Source: Alteribacillus iranensis
GTDB taxonomy: Bacteria > Bacillota > Bacilli > Bacillales > Marinococcaceae
Assembly (NCBI RefSeq): GCF_900113025.1
Contig: NZ_FONT01000003.1
Location: 354,394 to 418,393, forward strand
Direction: 5' to 3'
DNA: 64,000 nucleotides
The position numbers were made by a program, and so were the translations under genes. Shown in pieces: positions 15,703-23,749 of the stretch (position 1 is its first letter; the number at the start of each line of letters is the position of its first letter). Below the pieces are notes generated by a model. That model had not been told where the DNA came from. It worked only from the letters and a program-made list of their open reading frames with translations, and ran no database searches.

Positions 15703-16518
15703 ATGACAAAAGCAGTTGTCGCCAAGAATGTAACGAAGAAATTTAAACTGTATGCCGGCCAAACCGATCGCTTGAAGGACTTAGTGTTACCGGGAAATTT
15801 CGGGAAAGAGTTCTACGCTCTTCGAAATGTCTCGTTTGAAGCCAAACAAGGAGACATTATCGGATTAGTCGGAGTGAACGGATCAGGCAAATCCACACTC
15901 TCGAATATTATTGCCGGCATTGTTCCGCAGACGAGCGGCAGCATAGAGATTAATGGAGAGACCGCCATCATTGATGTGTCCGCCGGTTTGAACAATAAAC
16001 TGACCGGACGGGAAAATATTAAATTAAAGTGCTTGATGCTCGGCTTTACAAATAAAGAAATCAAAAAAATGGAACCAGAAATCATTGAATTTGCTGAATT
16101 AGAAACATTTATTGATCAACCGGTAAAATCATACTCCAAAGGAATGAAGTCGAGACTCGGTTTCTCTATTAATATTAGTATTAACCCAGATATTCTGATT
16201 GTCGATGAAGCATTGTCCGTCGGAGACAAAGCTTTTGCGAAAAAAAGCCTCGACAAAATGAAGGAATTCCGGGATAGCGGGAAGACCATGTTTTTCGTCA
16301 GCCACTCGTCTTCTCAAATTAAGGAGTTTTGCAATAAAGCCTTGTGGCTGGAGTTTGGAGAGACGAAAGCTTATGGGGATATGGAAGATGTCATGAAAGA
16401 ATACGACGCCTTTTTGAAGAAATACAATAAGTGGTCCAAAAAGAAGCGAGCTGCCTTTCGAGAAGAAGGATTTAAACGGCAAAGTCTCCCGGAGAAAGAG
16501 CTCGTTACTATGTCTTAG
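15703..16518 (+). CDS. tagH: Teichoic acid ABC transporter ATP-binding protein
   Basis: 271-residue ATPase partner of TagG. Walker A GVNGSGKST (about residues 57-65), signature KSYSKGMKSRLGFS, Walker B ILIVDEALSVGD and the switch His in VSHSSS are all present. B. subtilis TagH is about 527 residues because of a C-terminal extension; this short form resembles staphylococcal TarH. Ribosome site GGAAGTGATAGG precedes ATG 15703. A terminator follows at 16539-16585. The 270-nt repeat upstream does not carry an obvious promoter. Confidence 0.95.
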   Translation: MTKAVVAKNVTKKFKLYAGQTDRLKDLVLPGNFGKEFYALRNVSFEAKQGDIIGLVGVNGSGKSTLSNIIAGIVPQTSGSIEINGETAIIDVSAGLNNKLTGRENIKLKCLMLGFTNKEIKKMEPEIIEFAELETFIDQPVKSYSKGMKSRLGFSINISINPDILIVDEALSVGDKAFAKKSLDKMKEFRDSGKTMFFVSHSSSQIKEFCNKALWLEFGETKAYGDMEDVMKEYDAFLKKYNKWSKKKRAAFREEGFKRQSLPEKELVTMS

Positions 16519-16538
16519 GATGAAGAACACGGATTCAG

Positions 16539-16585
16539 AGACCGTTTGAGGAGATAAGAGGAAGCCCTTGAAACGGTCTTTTTTC
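16539..16585 (+). terminator. Rho-independent terminator after tagH
   Basis: AGACCGTTT (16539-16547) pairs with AAACGGTCT (16571-16579), then a T run. Confidence 0.8.
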
Positions 16586-16635
16586 TATGGACGGAGCACT
16601 CTGGGAAAAGGGAATGGAAGCATACTACGAAGGCA

Positions 16636-17079
16636 ATACAGTTCTCGGTAAGGAAGGTGCCCGCGGCAGAAGCGCGTCCAGGGGAGAGGGAACGCAAGGG
16701 ACGGAAAGGTGCCCTGGATGGGAGTGCATCAAGTTATGAGGGAACGCAAGAAGCGAGAAGGTGCCCGTGGTAGAAGCTCATCAAGGGGAGAGGGAACGCA
16801 AGGCATGGAAAGATGCCCTGGATGGGAGTGCGTCAAGGAACGAGGGAACGCAAGGCATGGAAAGATGCCCTGGATGGGAGTGCGTCAAGGAGCGAGGGAA
16901 CGCAAGGCACGGAAAGATGCCCTGGATGGGAGTGCATCAAGGGGAGAGGGAATGCAAGGCATGGAAAGGTGCCCGTATCGGCTGAACATCAAGGTATGAG
17001 GGAATGCAAGAAGCGAGAAGCTGCCCGTGGCAGAAGCGCCTCAAGGTATGAGGGAATGCAAGGAACGGGAAGCTGCCCA
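16636..17079. repeat. 52-bp-period intergenic repeat array 2 (9 units)
   Basis: The TGCCC marker recurs with t at 16658, 16710, 16762, 16814, 16866, 16918, 16970, 17022 and 17074: exactly 52 bp each time. Consensus core: GAGGGAACGCAAGGCATGG followed by AAAGRTGCCC, then a more variable half such as TGGATGGGAGTGCRTCAAGG. Open frames in three registers exist only because 52 is not a multiple of 3 and stops are absent from the unit; they are not genes. Confidence 0.92.
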
Positions 17080-17129
17080 AAGCGAAACTCATCCTCAGCA
17101 GAAAGTCTTGCGAGAGAGATGAACTAGGA

Positions 17130-17168
17130 CAAAAAAAGATGGAGCTTCCTTATTATTCAGGAAGTCCA
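17130..17168 (-). terminator. Rho-independent terminator of the zinc-knuckle gene
   Basis: On the minus strand, TGGACTTCCT and AGGAAGCTCCA pair, followed by TCTTTTTTT. Confidence 0.75.
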
Positions 17169-17180
17169 TCGATCTCCAGC

Positions 17181-17378
17181 TTATTTTTCCCAATCGGAAA
17201 AGCTGCCGCTGCCATTACAGCCAGCACAGTCGAGAGGGGCAGCACTTAAATAGTCCCCAGCCATAATGGTAAACCCTTTACCATCGCAGTCGGGACATTT
17301 GCCTGCGTCTCTCATTTTTGCAATTCTTTGTTCATATCTTCCTTGGCGCCAAGCTTTGAACGACTGCCAAATATTCAT
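17181..17378 (-). CDS. Small protein with paired DnaJ-type CxxCxG zinc motifs
   Basis: 65-residue protein beginning MNIWQSFKAWRQGRYEQRI. It has two CxxCxGxG motifs, CPDCDGKG and CAGCNGSG, separated by 18 residues, as in the zinc centre of DnaJ. The basic N-terminal helix lacks a signal sequence. GGGTGA precedes ATG 17378; a GTG at 17387 is possible but badly spaced. It has its own terminator. Related tiny proteins occur in other bacilli; function unknown. Confidence 0.75.
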   Translation of the reverse strand: MNIWQSFKAWRQGRYEQRIAKMRDAGKCPDCDGKGFTIMAGDYLSAAPLDCAGCNGSGSFSDWEK

Positions 17379-17624
17379 CGAAATCACCCATACTTTACTT
17401 TTTTACTTTGAACCAACGAGACATTCCCTCGCACATCGCCAGAAAGTCAACAGATGAGTGGCTTGTGTTTTTTTCTAGTATGCAGCAGGAAGACTTGTTT
17501 TATACGATATGCATGGGAAATCATGTTATATTATATTCTTTATTGAAAAAAATGAAAATTCAATATATTAAAATGAGGTAAATGTTATAATAAATTGGAA
17601 CATATTTTTGAAAGGAGTGTATTC

Positions 17625-19142
17625 ATGCTGAAAAAAAGTTTGATGGGGGCGATTGTGTTTCTATTTCTTGCTCCGGCCGCGATGGCAGAGGAAGGGTTTC
17701 CAGATGTGGGGGATGATTTTTGGGCATACGAAAACATTCAATACTTAAAGCAAGAGGGAATTATTTCTGGTTATTCCGATGGTACGTTTCGTCCGAACGC
17801 AGAAGTGAAGAGAAGTCAGGTTGCGAAAATGCTGGCGGAAGGACTGGATCTTGAATTGGAGAACAGGCCGAATCCTGGTTTTTCAGATGTGGACGAAGAT
17901 TTTACGGGCTATGAGTATATCGCTGCGACAGCGGATGAAGGCATTTTCGGCGGGAAAAAAGATGGCCGTTTTGCTCCCAACGACGCAATGACGAGAGGAC
18001 AGATGGCAGCTGTCTTACATCGTGCGTTTGATCTTCCAGAACGAACGGCTGCAGACATTGCCATCGCAGATATGGATCCGGGGGATACCTTTTATGATGC
18101 GGTAGAAGCCATTGCAAAAGCAAAAATTACAACAGTAGCTTCGGGAGAAACCTTCCGCCCTTATGAAGAGATGACAAGATCCCAATTTACAGCTTTTCTA
18201 TCCCGTTCGGTAGCTCCAGAGCGTTTTATTGAAGAGGAAGAAAGCCCTGCTGACGAGTACCAAACATACTATAACGAGCAGTATGGGTATACCGTTACTT
18301 TCCCTGCCACTTGGGGGGATGGCGAATATTTTCCGAATGATCCCGACGAACGGGGAAAATATCTGTATGATAAAGAAAGTGGAATGATTCGAGTATATGC
18401 GGTACCTCACACAAGTGACGAATTTTTCCCGCCTGATGTCGAGATCAAAACGATAGAGTTACAAGACGGAAAAGAGGCTCAGTATTATACGGCACAGAAA
18501 GAAGGAATCGCTGAGTTCAGCATGGTCCTGACCCATGATGGGTTAGTGTATAATATTAGCGGAGAAGTGCATCCGGATTTCTTTGCAGAAAATGAAGAGG
18601 ACATCCTCAACGTAATGAAAAGTTTACAAACAGAATCAGATAATACGGAAGAAGAAGAAGCAAAATTAGCGGCAGACTCCGTGTTATCTACCTTGAACGC
18701 GAAAGATGAAGAGCGCTTTGCTTCTTATGTTCATCCGAATAAGGGAGTTCGATTCTCTCCCTATGCTTACGTCGATACAACCAATGACTTACAGTTTAGT
18801 GCTTCGGAAATGGAAGATCTCTGGTCCGATAGCACCGAGTATGTATGGGGACAATATGACGGCTCTGGTTTTCCGATTGAGCTGACATTTGAGGAGTATT
18901 ATGACGAGTTCATTTATGATCGGGATTATATTTTTGCAGATGAGACTTCCATCAATGAGCGACTAGGAGAAGGGAACACGATAGATAACAGCCAGGACGT
19001 CTATAACGACGCTGTGATTGTCGAGTACCATTTCACCCATAGCGGCAACTTTATGGATTGGTCTTCGCTTCGTCTCGCGATGGAAGAAGACAGTGGCAGC
19101 TGGTATGTGGTTGGCATCATTCACGATGAGTGGACGATTTAA
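17625..19142 (+). CDS. Secreted S-layer-homology (SLH) domain protein
   Basis: 505 residues. Signal peptide MLKKSLMGAIVFLFLAPAAMA, then three SLH domains (about 24-66, 85-130 and 145-190) with the usual GFPDV...YIQYLKQEGIISGYSDGTFRPN-like wording, which bind secondary cell-wall polymer. Residues about 205-330 form a PsbP/DUF1795-like region (YGYTVTFPATW...), and the last 150 residues resemble an NTF2-like fold ending GSWYVVGIIHDEWTI. AAAGGAGTG precedes ATG 17625. An AT-rich promoter region with TTGAAA-N17-TATTAA lies upstream. Very acidic, fitting a surface protein of a salt-adapted cell. The function of the C-terminal part is unknown. Confidence 0.9.
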   Translation: MLKKSLMGAIVFLFLAPAAMAEEGFPDVGDDFWAYENIQYLKQEGIISGYSDGTFRPNAEVKRSQVAKMLAEGLDLELENRPNPGFSDVDEDFTGYEYIAATADEGIFGGKKDGRFAPNDAMTRGQMAAVLHRAFDLPERTAADIAIADMDPGDTFYDAVEAIAKAKITTVASGETFRPYEEMTRSQFTAFLSRSVAPERFIEEEESPADEYQTYYNEQYGYTVTFPATWGDGEYFPNDPDERGKYLYDKESGMIRVYAVPHTSDEFFPPDVEIKTIELQDGKEAQYYTAQKEGIAEFSMVLTHDGLVYNISGEVHPDFFAENEEDILNVMKSLQTESDNTEEEEAKLAADSVLSTLNAKDEERFASYVHPNKGVRFSPYAYVDTTNDLQFSASEMEDLWSDSTEYVWGQYDGSGFPIELTFEEYYDEFIYDRDYIFADETSINERLGEGNTIDNSQDVYNDAVIVEYHFTHSGNFMDWSSLRLAMEEDSGSWYVVGIIHDEWTI

Positions 19143-19270
19143 TCGTAAAATGCGTAAAGCATTCGCTTGTCGGTAAAAACAAGGGAGATGCTCCGGATAG
19201 CCGCAGAGAGGGAGCACTCCTAATACTGGCTGATACAAGGGGCAAGTCCAATCGGGCTTGCCCCTGTCCA

Positions 19271-19570
19271 TTACATATCTTTCACGAGGTCTTTTACTGT
19301 TTCTCCACGCGGAAAGGGAGCGAGTGACAATACCCCATTTTTTCCAGGAGTCGCGAGAACCGTACAGCTTAAACCTGGTTTGCCATTTATCATGACATTG
19401 CAAGTAGCACAAAGCCCGGTTCTGCAAGAATAACGGTATGCGAGCGTCGGATCATGATGAGTATAAATGTGTTCCATGACGTCTAATACGGTCATTCCTT
19501 CTTCTATTTCCACGTGATAGTGGTCACATCGATCATGAGAACGTTCAATCTCTACTTGTATCGTTTTCAT
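19271..19570 (-). CDS. Stand-alone [2Fe-2S] ferredoxin-type subunit (SdhB/FrdB N-domain-like)
   Basis: 99 residues containing only the plant-type [2Fe-2S] domain: Cys49, Cys54, Cys57 and Cys69 in the pattern CRTGLCATCNVMINGKPGLSC's spacing (x4, x2, x11). The sequence matches the N-terminal half of succinate dehydrogenase/fumarate reductase iron-sulfur subunits, but the C-terminal [4Fe-4S]/[3Fe-4S] half is absent. Its ATG overlaps the stop of the flavoprotein gene by 4 nt, so the two are translationally coupled. It probably passes electrons between the flavoprotein and an unknown partner. Confidence 0.85.
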   Translation of the reverse strand: MKTIQVEIERSHDRCDHYHVEIEEGMTVLDVMEHIYTHHDPTLAYRYSCRTGLCATCNVMINGKPGLSCTVLATPGKNGVLSLAPFPRGETVKDLVKDM

Positions 19571-21240
19571 GTTACCGTCTCCTTCTTCACAGGGACATGT
19601 ACTGATTGGAGGCGGCCGTCTTGAAGAAACGTTATTGTATGATAGACTTCATTCGCGCGCGTCGGATAATCGGAGCGGTAGTGTGCGCCTCGGCTTTCTT
19701 TCCGTGTCAACGCAGCAGCCGTGATGATTTGAGCAGTTTGTATCATATGATGCACTTCAAAGAAGTCAACAATTTCTCGCGAATATTCTCTAGAAGAGAC
19801 GCTCACGGGCAGTCGGCTGATTTGTTCTTCGATTTCCATGAATGCAGCCTCTGCTTGTTTCAGCCCCTTCTCTGAACGTATTACACCGAGGTGACTATCC
19901 ATCACATGACGTATCTTTTGTTTCCACTCCCACGGCCTTTTCGAAGACGTCGAAGCAGGCATGGAGAGTTGTGTAAGCCAAGCGTCAGCCTGGTCGGAAT
20001 GTGGTGATTCGCTTATTTGGCTGCCAGGTGTTTCTTGAACGTATTGCGAAGCAGCCTTCCCTGCTTGTGCCCCAAAAACAATACATTCGGAGAGAGCATT
20101 GTTTCCAAGTCGATTGCCGCCGTGGAGCCCCCCGGATGATTCACCGGCAGCAAACAACCCTTCGATTGCGGTAGCACCATATGTATTAATTCGAATGCCT
20201 CCCATTTGAAAGTGAGCGGCCGGACCGGTTTCAATTTTTTCGGTTTCCGGGTCGGCTCCGCGATCTTTTAATAGTTTGTATTCATGATCGAAATATTGTT
20301 TCACCGCATCGATTTCATCCGAGGCATCAAGCCATACTCCATTTCTTCTTGTGGCTCGGCCAGCAGATACTTCTTTACTGATGGCTAGGGATAGCTTGTC
20401 CCGTGTGGTGTCTTCTAGTGTCTCTGGTTCGTATGTTTCCATAAAGCGATTCCCGTAAGTGTTATACAGCTTACCCAAGTGGTAGAAACTGAGACACAGG
20501 CCAGCTAAAGATCGCGGCTGAATGACGCTGACTGGATAAAACTGAAGCTGCTCCATATCCACGAGAGGAGCGCCGGCGTGCAGACCGAGAGAAAAGCCGT
20601 CACCTGTTGACTGAACCGGATTACTTGTGACCGAGAAAAGCTGACCGAGACCGCCAGTTGCGAGGATAGTAGCTTTGCTTTGAATAAAATACGGTTCATT
20701 CTTTCGCAAGTCATAAACGACCGCCCCGTTCGCACGTCCGTCTACCGTAGAAATCTCAAGCGTCATTACATCGCTCCAGCGTGTAATATTTTCTAGTTTG
20801 CGGGCTGTTTTTGTTAAAACTTGTATCAGGCTGAGACCGGATTTTCCTTTTTTGGCACTAATAGAACGGGGGATCGTATGTCCCGATGTCAGCGTAACAT
20901 CTACTTCTTTGGAGTCGTTTGTATCAAGCTTTAATCCCATGTCTACTATTTCTTTTAACCGAGGTTCGATATGAGACGTCAATGTGTCAATTAATGGTGT
21001 CTCGCTTAATCCTCTTCCGCTTTCGTTAATATCCTGTCCATAAGCATCCGGGCTGTCTTCCGGGTGCGACCAAGGACCGAGACCAGCTACTTGGACAGCA
21101 CCGACTGTAGAACCGGATTTTCCGAAAGCTCCTTTATCCAAAACGAGCACATCCAAGCCGGAACGTGCGGCATACACAGCCGCAGTGAGGCCGGCTGCAC
21201 CTGATCCAATAATTAAAATATCATATTTTCTCATTTTCAT
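19567..21240 (-). CDS. FAD-dependent succinate dehydrogenase/fumarate reductase-like flavoprotein
   Basis: About 557 residues. N-terminal dinucleotide motif DILIIGSGAAGLTAAVYAA; family landmarks ATGGLGQLF, QFYPVSV, the HFQMGGIRIN and GLFAAGESSGGLHGGNRLGNNALSECIVFG blocks, and the C-terminal helical domain starting near RPWEWKQKIR. The fold groups it with SdhA, FrdA, L-aspartate oxidase and AprA; the substrate is unknown. Start uncertain: ATG 21240 (MKMRKYD) fits the family, but no good ribosome site is visible. Coupled to the [2Fe-2S] gene and divergent from the racemase-fold gene at 21373, suggesting a shared small-acid pathway. Confidence 0.88.
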   Translation of the reverse strand: MKMRKYDILIIGSGAAGLTAAVYAARSGLDVLVLDKGAFGKSGSTVGAVQVAGLGPWSHPEDSPDAYGQDINESGRGLSETPLIDTLTSHIEPRLKEIVDMGLKLDTNDSKEVDVTLTSGHTIPRSISAKKGKSGLSLIQVLTKTARKLENITRWSDVMTLEISTVDGRANGAVVYDLRKNEPYFIQSKATILATGGLGQLFSVTSNPVQSTGDGFSLGLHAGAPLVDMEQLQFYPVSVIQPRSLAGLCLSFYHLGKLYNTYGNRFMETYEPETLEDTTRDKLSLAISKEVSAGRATRRNGVWLDASDEIDAVKQYFDHEYKLLKDRGADPETEKIETGPAAHFQMGGIRINTYGATAIEGLFAAGESSGGLHGGNRLGNNALSECIVFGAQAGKAASQYVQETPGSQISESPHSDQADAWLTQLSMPASTSSKRPWEWKQKIRHVMDSHLGVIRSEKGLKQAEAAFMEIEEQISRLPVSVSSREYSREIVDFFEVHHMIQTAQIITAAALTRKESRGAHYRSDYPTRANEVYHTITFLQDGRLQSVHVPVKKETVT

Positions 21241-21372
21241 GTTCGGAACACTCACTTTGTTGTATAATAGATCTATAAAACAATGATTGCGCTTACATCT
21301 ATTATAAAACATGTAAGCCTTCATTTATAGAAGAAGGGATAAAGAAATGGCAGAAAGGGGTGGGAACAAGGG

Positions 21373-22125
21373 ATGAGCGGTAAGAAGAGGATCGCTTTTT
21401 TGTACCCGGGCTATGCTGCTGAAGATGATTATCCACGTATGGGGCAGTTGGTGAATCCACAAGTAGATGTTGAGGTTATACATACTTCCTTTGAAAAAGA
21501 TGCACACACCGTCGAGGCTTTGTCAGAAATGGGGAGCCTTCCTCGACTTCTTGAAGGTGCACAGCATCTCAAAAACAAGGACATAGATGCGGTCCTATGG
21601 ACGTCTACAAGCGCGAGCTTCGTCTTAGGGCGAGAAGGCGTAGAACAACAAATCGAAGCTCTTGAGAAGGAGCTGAACGTACCTGCTTCTACCACGGCTC
21701 TCGCGTTTGCACGTGCCGCCAGAACATTAGATATTAAGCGGGCAGCGGTCGCAGCTCCTTATCCGGAAGACATCGCTTCCTTGTTTACACAATTTCTTGG
21801 AGCTTTTGATATCGATATCCTGGATTGTGAAGCAAAAGGGATTATTACAGCTGCAGAAGTGGGCACACTAACAAAAAACGAAATCCTTCAATTTGCGGCT
21901 GACAGCGATCATCCACAGGCAGAAGCATTGCTCATCCCAGACACAGCATTGCATACGGCTGAATGGATAGAAGCACTCGAGGAAACAGTGGGAAAGCCAG
22001 TCCTCACAGCAAACCAAGTCAGTTTTTGGGAAACATTGCGCATCGCCGGTCTTTTAGAAGAACAATATGGGATGGGTACGTTATTCAAACAAGGAATAAC
22101 GAATGGAAATGTAGAATTAACGTAA
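21373..22125 (+). CDS. Asp/Glu racemase-fold protein (maleate isomerase/arylmalonate decarboxylase-like) lacking both catalytic Cys
   Basis: 250 residues of the maleate isomerase/arylmalonate decarboxylase branch of the Asp/Glu racemase superfamily. The first active-site block, usually ACTSxSF, reads WTSTSASF with Ser78 in the Cys slot; the second, usually SCTN, reads PDTAL with Asp190 in the Cys slot. GKPVLTANQVSFW near the end is typical of the family. GGGGTGGG precedes ATG 21373. It is divergent from the flavoprotein operon, 130 nt away. The fold is likely retained, but chemistry by the usual two-Cys mechanism is not possible. Confidence 0.82.
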   Translation: MSGKKRIAFLYPGYAAEDDYPRMGQLVNPQVDVEVIHTSFEKDAHTVEALSEMGSLPRLLEGAQHLKNKDIDAVLWTSTSASFVLGREGVEQQIEALEKELNVPASTTALAFARAARTLDIKRAAVAAPYPEDIASLFTQFLGAFDIDILDCEAKGIITAAEVGTLTKNEILQFAADSDHPQAEALLIPDTALHTAEWIEALEETVGKPVLTANQVSFWETLRIAGLLEEQYGMGTLFKQGITNGNVELT

Positions 22126-22191
22126 ATATTAAAAAACACTTGTATTGTAAAAAATATGTATTATCATTATACCAAAGGGGGCTACATACAA

Positions 22192-22440
22192 ATGAGTGAT
22201 GTACACTTGGACGCCGGCCAACTCGCCGAGAAAATGCCAGAGAAGGAAGTAGATGTATACGTTTACATGAAAAAGGTATACGCAGATTTAGAGGCGGCGG
22301 GCGAGAAATATGATGAAGCGAAAAATGATACATTCGCTGAAAAAAAAGCCAGTGAACAATTTGACATTTCGACTGAGGAAGCTGCGCAGATCTACGCGAA
22401 AGCTGAATCTCAAATAAGCCGATATAACCTTTACCGTTAA
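22192..22440 (+). CDS. Small acidic protein, function unknown
   Basis: 82-residue soluble protein starting MSDVHLDAGQLAEKMPEKEV, predicted mostly helical, ending ISRYNLYR. GGGGG at 22176-22181 precedes ATG 22192 by about 11 nt, and a clean terminator overlaps the stop codon. About 66 nt after the racemase-fold gene, so possibly the last gene of that transcript. Not recognised. Confidence 0.65.
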   Translation: MSDVHLDAGQLAEKMPEKEVDVYVYMKKVYADLEAAGEKYDEAKNDTFAEKKASEQFDISTEEAAQIYAKAESQISRYNLYR

Positions 22441-22466
22441 GCACCCAATCATCGGGTGCTTTTTTC
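22440..22466 (+). terminator. Rho-independent terminator
   Basis: AGCACCC (22440-22446) pairs with GGGTGCT (22454-22460), then TTTTT. Confidence 0.9.
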
Positions 22467-22810
22467 TGTTCAAAGATAAGAAAGCATTCGTGGAGTGATA
22501 TATGGTCTCAAACGCATTTTCCCCTTGTTCCCCCACACCTGGATCGAATCCCATGTTTATGATTAATCAATGGAAGGAAGAGGTTGATAAAAGGAATATC
22601 ATGATGTCTGAGAGACAAGACGAAACTTCTAGCGCCATTGCCTCGACACTGTTTTTCATCTGGATACGAAGGCCTCGGAAGTTTCTCTCTACTCCGTTTT
22701 TTCTCCGCAACGGGAGTAAGGAATGGTCGCCGCTTGGCAAAATAGGGGAAACTCCTGATACCTGAAGCTTTTCCCTTTCACTACAATGAGAATGGTCAGG
22801 AGGGAATATT
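22467..22810. other. Intergenic region, no gene supported
   Basis: An open frame on each strand overlaps here, but neither has a ribosome site nor protein-like composition. The stretch presumably holds the promoter of the UspA gene; AGGAGGG at 22799 is that gene's ribosome site. No repeat or hairpin of note was seen. Confidence 0.45.
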
Positions 22811-23257
22811 ATGCCACATTATAAAAACATTCTCGTTGGAATTGATGGGTCAGACGAAGCGAAACATGCTTTTCAAAAAGCCGTCGACTTAGCGGTCGAT
22901 GATCAGGCTCATCTCATTATCGCTCATGTGATTGACACAAGAACGTATGCCACCATTGCTCAATATGACCGCACAATTGTAGAACGAGCTGGGAAACATG
23001 CGAACGTTTTACTTGACACCTACAAAGAAGAAGCAGAAAAAGCAGGAATTAAACAGGTAACTACGCTGGTGGAACACGGTTCGCCGAAACACGTGATTCC
23101 TAAAGAACTAGCAGTGAAATTTGATGCCGACGTGATTGTAGTCGGAGCTACCGGTTTAAATGCAGTGGAACGACTGCTCATCGGTAGTGTGTCTTCCGCC
23201 ATTGCCCGCTATGCCCCTTGTGATGTCGTCCTTGTAAGAAATCAGCAATCCTACTAA
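22811..23257 (+). CDS. Universal stress protein (UspA family)
   Basis: 148-residue USP-fold protein. It starts YKNILVGIDGSDEAKHAF and has the ATP-binding signature VVGATGLNAVERLLIGSVSSAIARYAPCDVVLV's G-x2-G-x9-G-S/T spacing near the C terminus, so nucleotide binding is likely. Cytosolic; associated with stress survival. AGGAGGG lies upstream of ATG 22811. Monocistronic context, followed by a decayed gene. Confidence 0.93.
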   Translation: MPHYKNILVGIDGSDEAKHAFQKAVDLAVDDQAHLIIAHVIDTRTYATIAQYDRTIVERAGKHANVLLDTYKEEAEKAGIKQVTTLVEHGSPKHVIPKELAVKFDADVIVVGATGLNAVERLLIGSVSSAIARYAPCDVVLVRNQQSY

Positions 23258-23283
23258 AAAGAAGGGATGAGACAAAGGGCATA

Positions 23284-23537
23284 TTCAATATTATAGGGAA
23301 CATTGTAATTATTGCGGCGGCAACTCTGTCGCTCCAGGGGCCATCGATACTCCCATGCTCCACGGGCGTTAGAACAGCTTGGTTTTACTCTGGAAGAATA
23401 CGCGCCGCAGTTCAGTCTGCTAATCGTTTCGGAAAAGCGGAAGAAATAGCGGAAGCGAGTCTCTGGTTAGCGTCTGACCAATGTCTTACGTCACCGGGAC
23501 AACCATACACGCAGATGCCGGGTATACGAGCCGGTAA
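23284..23537 (+). pseudogene. Remnant of a short-chain dehydrogenase/reductase
   Basis: Pieces of the C-terminal half of an SDR protein can be read in changing frames: APGAIDTPML, then ALEQLGFTLEEYAPQFSLL, then NRFGKAEEIAEASLWLASD, then SYVTGTTIHADAGYTS. A fragment NIVIIAAAT just before it may be the active-site strand. The pieces follow the order of SDR proteins, with at least three frameshifts and a large internal loss, so this is a decayed gene. A terminator follows at 23553-23590. Confidence 0.8.
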
Positions 23538-23552
23538 TCGATATGTCATGTA

Positions 23553-23590
23553 AAGCCTGGAAAGGGAGCATTCTCTTACCAGGCTTTTTG
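23553..23590 (+). terminator. Rho-independent terminator
   Basis: AAGCCTGG (23553-23560) pairs with CCAGGCTT (23579-23586), then TTT; probably the terminator of the decayed SDR gene. Confidence 0.7.
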
Positions 23591-23749
23591 TCATGTGTCA
23601 CACATCGACAGAGAGATGGACAAATAGACAGGCTTCCACAAATTGGACAGTTTGTTGGAATGATTTTTGTCGCTATATTATGTAAGATGAAGGGTGACGC
23701 TAGAATATAAACAAAAGCATGGATTTGTATAGAAAGGTGACTATCTGTA

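Noticed and set aside
16709-17127. Three overlapping open frames of 74-104 codons in the 52-bp array
   Set aside because: They arise because the repeat unit lacks stops and 52 is not a multiple of 3; the peptides are repeats of one unit in different frames with no ribosome site.
22502-22765. Open frame of 87 codons before the UspA gene
   Set aside because: No ribosome site, low-complexity composition, and it competes with an equally poor minus-strand frame.
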